Shown: positions 1 to 5,221, counted from the stretch's first letter. The stretch is DNA of 5,221 nt from Rubrivivax sp. (GCA_020851615.1 JADZCL010000049.1:1-5221), one strand, 5' to 3'. Numbers and translations are program-made. The notes: generated by a model from the letters alone, not told the origin.

Positions 1-298
1 GCGAGGTGTTCTTGTCCTGCATCGCCGCGGCGCGACGAAACAGCAGCTGGTACATCGCGCAGCCCACCAGCAGCGAAACCGGCAGCAGCAGGAAGAGCAT
101 CACGTAGGGATCGACGCCGAGCAGGCGGAAGGCCCAATAGGCCGCGTAGCCGCCCAGCACGATCATCGCCCCCTGCGCGAGGAAGATGATGCCCATGGTG
201 CCGAAGATCAGGCTCAGCCCGATTGCGGCCACCCCGTACATGGCGCCGAACAGCACGCCGTTGACGAGCAACTCGGCGATGATCCCGAGCTCGTTCAT
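1..298 (-). CDS. livH: LivH-type ABC transporter inner-membrane permease (N-terminal part, runs off window)
   Basis: I translated this from the ATG at 298; 99 residues are present and the 3' part lies beyond position 1. The protein begins MNELGIIAELLVNGVLFGAM and continues with GVAAIGLSLIFGTMGIIFLA and QGAMIVLGGYAAYW, the characteristic start of LivH-family permeases of HAAT (branched-chain amino acid type) ABC importers. At least three hydrophobic segments are visible, at about residues 7-27, 29-53 and 62-80, followed by a basic stretch (FRRAA). The family is normally about 290-300 residues, so roughly a third is seen. It should form the membrane channel with a LivM-type partner, probably encoded further downstream. 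The start codon overlaps the livF stop as ATGA, and GGGAG lies 6 nt upstream inside the end of livF. The substrate cannot be read from this subunit; HAAT systems carry amino acids, amides, urea and aromatic or short organic acids. Confidence 0.93.
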   Translation of the reverse strand, partial: MNELGIIAELLVNGVLFGAMYGVAAIGLSLIFGTMGIIFLAQGAMIVLGGYAAYWAFRLLGVDPYVMLFLLLPVSLLVGCAMYQLLFRRAAAMQDKNTS

Positions 299-1020
299 CC
301 CAGACTCCCGATATAGGCCTTGCGAATTTCCTCGTTGGCCAGCAGCTCCGCGCCGCTGCCCTGCATCACCACGCGACCGGTCTTGAGCACGTAGGCGCGG
401 TCGGCCAGGCGCAGGGCGCTCTGGATGTTCTGCTCCACGAGCAGGATGGTGACCCCGGTGGCGTGCAGCCCGCGCACGAAGCGGAACACCTCTTCGACGA
501 TCAGCGGCGCCAGGCCCATCGAGGGCTCGTCCAGGATCAGCAGCTTGGGCCGCGCCATCACCGCGCGGCCGATGGCCAGCATCTGCTGCTCGCCCCCGCT
601 CATCAGCCCGGCCCGCTGGTGGCGCCGCTCGGCCAGGCGCGGAAAGAGCTCGAAGATGCGTGCCAGCGACTCGTTCATGTGCCCTCGCACCTGCGCCGGA
701 TAGGCCCCCAGCTGCAGGTTCTCGAGCGCCGTCATGCGCGAGAACAGCCCACGCCCCTCGGGCACGTGCGACAGCCCCGCGGCAACGATCTGCTGCGCGG
801 CCATGCCGGCGATCGAGCGGCCGTCGAAGACGATGTCACCCCGGCTTGGCCGCAGCAGGCCCGAAATGGTCTTCAAGAGCGTGGTCTTGCCCGCGCCGTT
901 GGCACCCACGATCGCCACCAGGCTGCCCTGCGGGACGGTGAGCGACACGTCCCACAGCACCTGGCTGTCGCCGTAGCCGGCGCACAGGTCCCGGACCTCA
1001 AGCAGGGGTGGGTTCGCCAA
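295..1020 (-). CDS. livF: LivF-type ABC transporter ATP-binding protein
   Basis: This 241-residue ATPase energises a HAAT-type importer at the cytoplasmic face of the membrane, pairing with the LivG-type ATPase encoded just before it. Visible motifs in order are Walker A GANGAGKTT (39-47), the LivF-typical HVPEGRGLF region (85-93), the ABC signature LMSGGEQQ (139-146), Walker B LLILDEP (160-166), and VEQN (195-198) where most ABC ATPases have the H-loop histidine; Gln there is normal for LivF. The length matches the family (about 230-240). The start is a TTG: in this frame an upstream stop lies at 1033-1035 and no ATG or GTG exists before the conserved LLEVRDL strand, while GAGG sits 6 nt ahead of the TTG. 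The gene overlaps the end of livG by 23 bp and the start of livH by 4 bp, so translation is probably coupled across the unit. Confidence 0.96.
   Translation of the reverse strand: MANPPLLEVRDLCAGYGDSQVLWDVSLTVPQGSLVAIVGANGAGKTTLLKTISGLLRPSRGDIVFDGRSIAGMAAQQIVAAGLSHVPEGRGLFSRMTALENLQLGAYPAQVRGHMNESLARIFELFPRLAERRHQRAGLMSGGEQQMLAIGRAVMARPKLLILDEPSMGLAPLIVEEVFRFVRGLHATGVTILLVEQNIQSALRLADRAYVLKTGRVVMQGSGAELLANEEIRKAYIGSLG
305..309 (-). promoter_or_regulatory. Ribosome binding site of livH inside the livF 3' end
   Basis: GGGAG on the minus strand lies 6 nt before the livH ATG at 298. It is embedded in the codons for the last residues of LivF, consistent with coupled translation at the ATGA junction. 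Confidence 0.65.
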
Positions 1021-1768
1021 GATAGGCCTCGATCACGTTGCGGTCGGCGACAACCTGCGCCGGTGTGCCCTGGGCGATCTTCTCGCCGTGGTGCAGCACG
1101 ATCACCTGGTCACACACAGCCATGATGGCGTCGACCTTGTGCTCGACCCACAGCACGCTGATGCCCAGCTCGTCGCGGATGCGGCGGATGACGGCGGTCA
1201 TCGTCTCGATCTCGCTCTCGTTGAGTCCGGCCATCGGCTCGTCCAGCAGCAGCACCTGCGGCGCTGTGGCCAGAGCACGCGCGATCTCGAGCATGCGCCG
1301 GTCCGACAGCGTCATGTGCGCCACCTCGCGGTCGCGCTGCTCAGTCAGGCCAACCAGCGCCAGGGCCGCCAGCGCGCGCTGCGTGGCGTCTGCACCGCCA
1401 CCGACCTTGCCGTAGACCGCACCGACCATCGCGTTCTGCAGCGCCGTCATGCGCTGGAAGGTGCGCACGAGCTGGAAGGTGCGTGCAATGCCCCGGCGGC
1501 ACACCTGGTGCGGCTGGAGGTCGACGATGTCGCTGCCCTGCAGGCGCACGCGGCCGCTGTTGGGCCGGTAGACGCAGGTGATGACGTTGAAGCAGGTCGA
1601 CTTGCCTGCACCGTTGGGGCCGATCAGTCCGGCAACCTCGCCGCGCCGCACGGCAAATGACAGGTCGACGAGCACGCGCAGGCCGCCGAAGGCGATGTTC
1701 ACGCCCTGGAGCTCGAGCACCGGATCGCTGGCGGCGCCTGGCGCACGCGGTTGGAGTGCGGCGTTCAT
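998..1768 (-). CDS. livG: LivG-type ABC transporter ATP-binding protein
   Basis: This is the second HAAT-type ATPase, 256 residues from the ATG at 1768. Motifs in order are Walker A GPNGAGKST (50-58), Q-loop RTFQL (96-100), Walker B VLLLDEP (172-178) with AGLNESE as D-loop region, and the H-switch WVEHKVDAI with His210. The signature loop is non-canonical: where LSGGQ is expected it reads MTLSDRRMLEIARAL (152-166). LivG relatives with a TLxxRKRLE-like signature are known, so this probably marks a subfamily rather than a broken enzyme. The chosen ATG overlaps the aldehyde dehydrogenase stop as ATGA. An in-frame ATG at 1780 would add four residues (MHVC), and the only purine run, AAGAG at 1784-1788, fits neither start ideally. 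The open frame extends back to 1921, but that part lies inside the dehydrogenase gene and has no LivG character. Confidence 0.94.
   Translation of the reverse strand: MNAALQPRAPGAASDPVLELQGVNIAFGGLRVLVDLSFAVRRGEVAGLIGPNGAGKSTCFNVITCVYRPNSGRVRLQGSDIVDLQPHQVCRRGIARTFQLVRTFQRMTALQNAMVGAVYGKVGGGADATQRALAALALVGLTEQRDREVAHMTLSDRRMLEIARALATAPQVLLLDEPMAGLNESEIETMTAVIRRIRDELGISVLWVEHKVDAIMAVCDQVIVLHHGEKIAQGTPAQVVADRNVIEAYLGEPTPA
1027..1030 (-). promoter_or_regulatory. Ribosome binding site supporting the TTG start of livF
   Basis: GAGG on the minus strand lies 6 nt before the TTG at 1020, inside the end of livG. Because an in-frame stop at 1033-1035 closes the frame upstream, this site and the TTG are the only good initiation signal for livF. 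Confidence 0.65.
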
Positions 1769-3279
1769 ACAAACATGCATACGCTCTTGAGTTCGGTGCA
1801 CGCCTCGACGGCGCTGCGCCCGAGGTCGCGCCCCATGCCCGAGCCCTTGACCCCGCCGAAGGGCAGGTTGTTGTCGAGCACGTTGTGCGCGTTCACCCAC
1901 ACGGTGCCCGCCTTCAGGCACGGCACGATGCGATGCACGGTGGCCAGGTCACGCGACCAGACGCTGGCCGCCAGCCCGTAGGGCGTGTCGTTGGCCATGC
2001 GCACCGCCTCGTCCTCCGTGTCGAAGGGCATCACGACCACCACCGGTCCGAAGACCTCCTCACGCACGATGCGCATTCCGGGGTGCACGTCGGCAAAGAC
2101 GGTGGGCTGCATGAAGCAGCCGCCTTCCAGAGCCCGGCTCCCCCCGGCCACGACTGCTGCACCCTCATCCTTGGCCGCTTCGACGTGTGCCAGCACCCGC
2201 TCGAGGTGGCGCTTGGAGACCAGCGGCCCCAGTTGTGCCTGCGGGTCGAAGCCCGAGCCGATGCGCAGGCTCGATGCCGCCTCGCCCAGGGCCCTGGTCA
2301 CGCGCTGGAGCAGGCTGCGGTGCACGAGGATGCGCGAGCTCGCCGTGCACACCTGTCCCTGGTGGAAGAAGATGCCCGCCGCAGCGCCGGCCGCTGCTTC
2401 CTCGGGGTCGGCATCGGGCAGCACGACCATGGGCGACTTGCCGCCCAGCTCGAGCGTGAAGCGGGTCATGCGCTCGACCGCGGCATGGCCGATGGCACGG
2501 CCCACCGGGGTCGAGCCGGTGAAGCTGATCTTGCCAAGACCGGCGTGCTCAGCCAGCGCCGCACCGGCCGTGGCGCCGCGCCCGCAGACGACATTGAGCA
2601 CGCCCGGCGGGAAACCCGCCTCCATCGCCAGCTCCGCCAGGCGCAGGGCGGTCAACGGCGTTTCCTCCGAAGGCTTGAGCACGACGGTGCAGCCTGCTGC
2701 CAGCGCCGGCGCCACCTTCCACAGCGCAATGGCAAGCGGGAAGTTCCACGGCACGATGGCGCCGACGACGCCCACCGGCTCACGCTGCGTGTAGGTGAAC
2801 CAGCGCGAACCCGGCGGCATGGCAATCGAGTTCTGCAGCGTCTGGCCCTCGAGCTTGGTGGCCCAACCGGCCATGTAGCGCACGAATTCGGCGCCGGCAC
2901 CGACGTCGATGGCGCGCGCCAGCGCGTTGAGCTTGCCGCTTTGCAGCGTCTCGAGCGCACTCAACTCGTCGGCATGCTCCTCGATCAGCATGGCCAGGCG
3001 ATAGAGCAGCCGCTCACGTTCGGATGGCCGCATCCGCGACCAGGCCGCGCCCTCGAAGGCGCGTTGCGCGGCGTGCACTGCGGCATCGACATCGGCACGC
3101 GCGCTGTCGGGCGCCTGGCCGATGGTCATCTCGGTGGCCGGATCGACCACCGGCAGGTAGGCGCCGCTGGCCGGTTCGCACTCGGCACCGTCGATGAAAT
3201 TGCCGTACTGGCGGCGCGAGAGAAAGCCCATGCGCACCATCTGTGCCTGGGACCATTCACGCGGCTTCATCGCTTGCAT
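1765..3279 (-). CDS. NAD-type aldehyde dehydrogenase, phenylacetaldehyde dehydrogenase (FeaB/StyD)-like
   Basis: This is a complete, soluble ALDH-superfamily enzyme of 504 residues (usual length about 490-500) that should oxidise an aldehyde to a carboxylate. All catalytic features are present: PWNF with oxyanion Asn179; KPSE with Lys202 and Glu205, the latter typical of NAD preference; the Rossmann motif FTGST (253-257); general base Glu277 in LELGGK; nucleophile Cys311 in GQVCTASS; and EEVFGP with Glu408 and Phe410. The C-terminal run WVNAHNVLD, LPFGGVKGSGMGRDLG and ELKSVC closely resembles E. coli FeaB as I remember it, more than betaine aldehyde dehydrogenases. I chose the ATG at 3279 because a weak ACGAG lies 8 nt upstream; a GTG at 3282 or an ATG at 3270 is also possible. 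Its stop overlaps the livG start (ATGA), which ties the enzyme to the importer. The exact aldehyde is unknown. Confidence 0.95.
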   Translation of the reverse strand: MQAMKPREWSQAQMVRMGFLSRRQYGNFIDGAECEPASGAYLPVVDPATEMTIGQAPDSARADVDAAVHAAQRAFEGAAWSRMRPSERERLLYRLAMLIEEHADELSALETLQSGKLNALARAIDVGAGAEFVRYMAGWATKLEGQTLQNSIAMPPGSRWFTYTQREPVGVVGAIVPWNFPLAIALWKVAPALAAGCTVVLKPSEETPLTALRLAELAMEAGFPPGVLNVVCGRGATAGAALAEHAGLGKISFTGSTPVGRAIGHAAVERMTRFTLELGGKSPMVVLPDADPEEAAAGAAAGIFFHQGQVCTASSRILVHRSLLQRVTRALGEAASSLRIGSGFDPQAQLGPLVSKRHLERVLAHVEAAKDEGAAVVAGGSRALEGGCFMQPTVFADVHPGMRIVREEVFGPVVVVMPFDTEDEAVRMANDTPYGLAASVWSRDLATVHRIVPCLKAGTVWVNAHNVLDNNLPFGGVKGSGMGRDLGRSAVEACTELKSVCMFV

Positions 3280-3412
3280 CACGGCATCTCGTCATGGCTG
3301 GCACTGTAGGGGGCTGGGTGCACGCCGGCTTGCCTGCCAGCGTAGGCGCTGTTGCCCATGCGCGCATGCGACCCTCGCAGCGGTGTTGCAGACTGAACCT
3401 CAGGCAATGCGC
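3280..3412 (-). other. 133-bp intergenic region with short inverted repeats
   Basis: This is the longest non-coding stretch of the window, between the SnoaL-like gene and the aldehyde dehydrogenase gene. It contains a perfect 12-bp palindrome CATGCGCGCATG (3357-3368) and a small inverted repeat CAGCG-TAGG-CGCTG (3338-3351). No T-run follows either, so neither is a convincing intrinsic terminator. I find no good sigma-70 pair or -24/-12 box on the minus strand. It may hold a promoter, an operator or an attenuating structure for the dehydrogenase-transporter block, or simply be an operon spacer. Confidence 0.4.
3357..3368. repeat. Perfect 12-bp palindrome CATGCGCGCATG
   Basis: The two halves are exact reverse complements, with no spacer. 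The site lies 78 bp upstream of the aldehyde dehydrogenase ATG, a reasonable distance for an operator. In GC-rich DNA alternating CG/GC palindromes arise fairly easily by chance, so a regulatory role is only a possibility. Confidence 0.35.
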
Positions 3413-3802
3413 TCAGACCGTCGCGCGCTCGAGCGCCAGCGTGTCGGCGAACTGCTCGAAGCGCTGGACGCGGCCGTCGGCGACGTCCCAGACGTGCGTC
3501 ACCCGCGCGCGCATGGCCTTGCCTGTGGCCCGGAAGACGCCGCTGTAGTGGCCGAGGGCCACGACGGTGTTGCCGCCGTCGATGAGCCGCTCGAGCGTGA
3601 AGGCAAAGCCCTCCCACTCGGCGCCGATGGGCGCAAACACCTTGGCAATGATCTGTTCGCGGCCGACGTGCGTGCCGGCGTAGGCCGAGGTCTCCATCTC
3701 GATCCATTGCGCATCGGCAGCAAGGTCGGCCAGCATGCCATCGAGGTCATGGCGGCTGGAGGCGGCGTAGTGGTCGGAGACGATCTGGTATGGGGTGCGC
3801 AT
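3413..3802 (-). CDS. SnoaL/NTF2-like (ketosteroid-isomerase-fold) small protein
   Basis: This is a 129-residue cytoplasmic protein, the normal size for a single SnoaL/NTF2-like domain. It begins MRTPYQIVSDHYAASSRHDL, followed by DGMLADLAADAQWIEME (21-37), the usual helix-helix-strand opening in which the polypeptide counts days of an 'N-terminal Asp/Glu-W' strand. It closes with VTHVWDVADGRVQRFEQFAD (101-120), the family's conserved beta-strand pair ending in a short acidic turn. Such cone-shaped folds house isomerases, cyclases, dehydratases, epoxide hydrolases and lyases, and also non-catalytic proteins, so the chemistry is not predictable. Tyr12, His103 and Asp106 are plausible pocket residues by position only. 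The ATG at 3802 is well supported by AGGAG 7 nt upstream; the frame stays open further up, but only as a shadow of moaF. The gene follows moaF by 17 bp, which implies co-expression with it and with the GMC enzyme. Confidence 0.85.
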   Translation of the reverse strand: MRTPYQIVSDHYAASSRHDLDGMLADLAADAQWIEMETSAYAGTHVGREQIIAKVFAPIGAEWEGFAFTLERLIDGGNTVVALGHYSGVFRATGKAMRARVTHVWDVADGRVQRFEQFADTLALERATV

Positions 3803-3809
3803 GCAAGGG

Positions 3810-3814
3810 CTCCT
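3810..3814 (-). promoter_or_regulatory. Ribosome binding site of the SnoaL-like gene
   Basis: AGGAG on the minus strand sits 7 nt before the ATG at 3802. It fixes the start well inside a frame that stays open up to position 4087. Confidence 0.75.
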
Positions 3815-3819
3815 GGGAT

Positions 3820-4617
3820 TCAGAGAGGGGCAGCCTCGGGTGGATAGAAGGTCATGGATGCGCGGCGCATGTAGGCGCCCGCAGGGTTGTTGGCAATCGC
3901 CCCCGCTCCGGTGAGGCCGAGGAACTTGCCGGTCGAGCGGCCGCTGTCGAAATTGAAGAAGAAGACCGAAGCGACCGGAATCAGGAACTCGCGGAAGGTG
4001 AAGACGTACTGGTCGGTGTCGAACTGGTAGTAGCTGGCCAGGTCGACATCCCCCTGCCCGCGCTGCACGCCCACCAGGCACTGCCACGCGTAGCGCTGCG
4101 TGTTCAGGTAGGTGTGCTCGTACGTGTGGTTGGTGCTGTAGGTCTGGAAGGTGCGCAGACCGATCAGGTCACGCGTCTCGTGCGGGACCAGGCCGCTGGC
4201 CGCGCCGGGATCGTCACCCAGGGTGCCGACGAGAAAGTCCTGCGGCACCCGCGGCTCGGCACCGGCTTCGGCCGCACTGATGATGCGGCAGCGTACCGCC
4301 AGCACGCGCAGGCTGCGCAAGTTGACGATCACCGTCAGGGCCTCCTGCGGGTAGCAGGCCTGCGTCAGGTCGATGAACCAGGTATCGGCAGCGACCTCGA
4401 TCGCCTCGTACCAGTCGCTGCCACTGCCGCTGCGCACGCCCTCTTCGCGCCAGTCCAGCCGATCTCCGGTGATGGGGCGCAGCGTCAGCGTCACATCCGG
4501 CAGGTTCAGCCGCAGCGTGCGCCCCACGAGTGCATCGCTGCGGGGCAGCCGGTTGGTTGCGATTCCGGCTGCGAAGTCGTCGTAGTTCTTCCAGCCAGCC
4601 GGTGGGGTCTGAGCCAT
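3820..4617 (-). CDS. moaF: MoaF-family protein (annotated elsewhere as molybdenum cofactor biosynthesis protein F)
   Basis: This is a 265-residue protein with no signal peptide or membrane segment. I recognise it from its C-terminal half: EHTYLNTQRYAWQCLVGVQR (167-186), GDVDLASYYQF (189-199), FTFREFLIPVASVFFFNFD (206-224) and GRSTGKFLGL (226-235), all strongly conserved in MoaF. An N-terminal half (about 28-113, starting LVGRTLRLNLPD) appears to be a related beta-rich domain; the family is thought to have a calycin/lipocalin-like fold in two parts. MoaF was named, as I recall, for the Klebsiella monoamine regulon (moaEF), not for molybdopterin synthesis, so the common product name is probably misleading. 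The gene lies between a GMC alcohol dehydrogenase (34 bp away) and a SnoaL-like gene (17 bp away), and no molybdenum gene is nearby. The ATG at 4617 has AGGAGG 8 nt upstream, better than the GTG at 4647. Its molecular function is unknown. Confidence 0.8.
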   Translation of the reverse strand: MAQTPPAGWKNYDDFAAGIATNRLPRSDALVGRTLRLNLPDVTLTLRPITGDRLDWREEGVRSGSGSDWYEAIEVAADTWFIDLTQACYPQEALTVIVNLRSLRVLAVRCRIISAAEAGAEPRVPQDFLVGTLGDDPGAASGLVPHETRDLIGLRTFQTYSTNHTYEHTYLNTQRYAWQCLVGVQRGQGDVDLASYYQFDTDQYVFTFREFLIPVASVFFFNFDSGRSTGKFLGLTGAGAIANNPAGAYMRRASMTFYPPEAAPL

Positions 4618-4625
4618 CTCGGGTG

Positions 4626-4631
4626 CCTCCT
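4626..4631 (-). promoter_or_regulatory. Strong Shine-Dalgarno of moaF
   Basis: A full consensus AGGAGG on the minus strand lies 8 nt before the ATG at 4617. It is the strongest ribosome binding site in the window, and it decides against the upstream GTG start at 4647. It suggests that MoaF is made at relatively high level. Confidence 0.85.
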
Positions 4632-4651
4632 GTTGGCGCCGCTGCACGCGC

Positions 4652-5221
4652 TCAGCGTGTGGGTGCGAGCATGAAATCGGCGCAGCGCTCGGCGATCATG
4701 ATCGTCGGCGCATTGGTGTTGCCGCGCACGATGGTGGGCATGACCGAGGCGTCACACACGCGCAGCCGTCCGATGCCGCGCACGCGCAGCAGCGGATCGA
4801 CCACGGCCCCATCGTCGGACCCCATGCGGCAGGTGCACGAGGGGTGATAGACGGTCTTGGCCGTGGCGCGCACATGCGCCTCGAGCACGGCATCGGACGC
4901 ATCGGCAGCCGCTGCCGGGGCGATCTCCTCGCTCACCAGCGCCTGCAGCGAAGGTGCCCGCAGGATGCGCCGCGCCAGCTTGACGCCGCGCACCAGGGTG
5001 TCGACATCGGCCTGCGCGCGCAGGTAGGCGCCGTCGAAGACGATGGGTGCGGCCGGATCGGGGCTGCGCAGGCGCACGCTGCCCCGCGAGCGCGGCTGCA
5101 GGAAGCAGGGGTTGATCGTCAGGCCGTGCCCGGGCGGGGGGTCGCGCCCGACATCGCCAACCAGCGTGGGCAGGACGTGGAACTGCACGTCAGCCCGGCC
5201 CGAGCCGTCGGTGTCGGCGAA
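4652..5221 (-). CDS. GMC-family FAD-dependent alcohol dehydrogenase (C-terminal part, N-terminus outside window)
   Basis: The frame is open to the right edge, so the first part, with the FAD-binding GxGxxG fold, is missing; 189 residues are seen, beginning FADTDGSGRADVQFHVLP. This is the GMC C-terminal substrate and catalytic domain: NPCFLQPRSRGSVRLRS (37-53 of the fragment), the histidine-bearing TVYHPSCTCRMG (123-134) and GNTNAPTIMIAERCAD (167-182). His126 and the second Asn of GNTNAP (170) match the His/Asn pair that takes the alcohol proton during hydride transfer to FAD. Members of about 530-560 residues oxidise choline, alkanols, polyethylene glycols or aromatic alcohols to aldehydes, often passing electrons to the respiratory chain. 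The choline-dehydrogenase label such proteins usually receive is not evidence of choline use: the partner dehydrogenase here is not of the betaine type. It is the first gene of the visible block, 34 bp ahead of moaF. A GTG at 5188 is an internal Val, not a start. Confidence 0.92.
   Translation of the reverse strand, partial: FADTDGSGRADVQFHVLPTLVGDVGRDPPPGHGLTINPCFLQPRSRGSVRLRSPDPAAPIVFDGAYLRAQADVDTLVRGVKLARRILRAPSLQALVSEEIAPAAAADASDAVLEAHVRATAKTVYHPSCTCRMGSDDGAVVDPLLRVRGIGRLRVCDASVMPTIVRGNTNAPTIMIAERCADFMLAPTR

Noticed and set aside
463..1125. A 220-codon plus-strand open frame opposite livF and livG
   Set aside because: It is opposite an ATPase gene with all its motifs and spans a real gene junction; the translation shows no domain.
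1769..1921. An extended N-terminus for LivG starting at 1921
   Set aside because: The extra 51 residues are Arg- and Gln-rich and lie inside the aldehyde dehydrogenase coding region; LivG homologues begin near the VLELQGV strand.
1657..3309. A 550-codon open frame on the plus strand
   Set aside because: It lies antisense across the complete, motif-perfect aldehyde dehydrogenase gene. Its product is rich in His, Arg, Ala and Gly with no recognisable domain, the usual complementary shadow in GC-rich DNA.
3338..3368. An intrinsic terminator after the SnoaL-like gene
   Set aside because: The hairpins are short and no T-run follows either on the minus strand.
4618..4647. A GTG start for MoaF at 4647
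   Set aside because: It would place the AGGAGG inside the gene and reach into the upstream intergenic space; the ATG at 4617 has ideal spacing.
3790..4674. A 294-codon plus-strand open frame opposite moaF
   Set aside because: It is antisense to a recognised conserved family, its composition is low-complexity and it has no supporting ribosome site, so it is a shadow frame.
4652..5221. Choline dehydrogenase (BetA) as the specific identity of the GMC enzyme
   Set aside because: Only the C-terminal third is visible, and its conserved motifs are shared across many GMC alcohol dehydrogenases. The associated aldehyde dehydrogenase is not of the betaine aldehyde type.

Overview
This is a compact, GC-rich window (roughly two-thirds G+C by eye) in which every convincing gene lies on the minus strand, so transcription runs from high to low coordinates. 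The high GC, the gene families and the tight packing suggest a metabolically versatile Gram-negative soil or water bacterium, most likely a betaproteobacterium of the Burkholderiales. That placement is an inference from style; no rRNA or other phylogenetic marker is present.

Layout in transcription order: (1) 5221-4652, the C-terminal third of a GMC-family FAD-dependent alcohol dehydrogenase, whose N-terminus lies outside the window; (2) 4617-3820, a MoaF-family protein with a very strong Shine-Dalgarno; (3) 3802-3413, a small SnoaL/NTF2-like protein; a 133-bp gap (3412-3280), the only sizeable non-coding stretch, holding short palindromes; (4) 3279-1765, an NAD-type aldehyde dehydrogenase resembling phenylacetaldehyde dehydrogenase (FeaB/StyD type); (5) 1768-998, LivG-type and (6) 1020-295, LivF-type ABC ATPases; (7) 298-1, the N-terminal 99 residues of a LivH-type permease, running off the window.

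Genes 4 to 7 overlap at each junction (ATGA, 23 bp, ATGA) and look like one translationally coupled unit. Genes 1 to 3 are separated by 34 and 17 bp and look like a second block, or the front of the same operon. The simplest reading is a catabolic locus: a HAAT (branched-chain amino acid type) ABC importer brings in a small organic substrate, the GMC enzyme oxidises an alcohol to an aldehyde, and the aldehyde dehydrogenase converts it to a carboxylate. MoaF and the SnoaL-like protein are the two components without an assigned step and are the most interesting part. MoaF is usually labelled a molybdenum cofactor protein, but nothing here supports that. Its historical link to the Klebsiella monoamine regulon, together with the FeaB-like dehydrogenase, points instead to aromatic amine, alcohol or aldehyde catabolism. 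No regulator, substrate-binding protein, mobile element, CRISPR array, tRNA or rRNA is visible.
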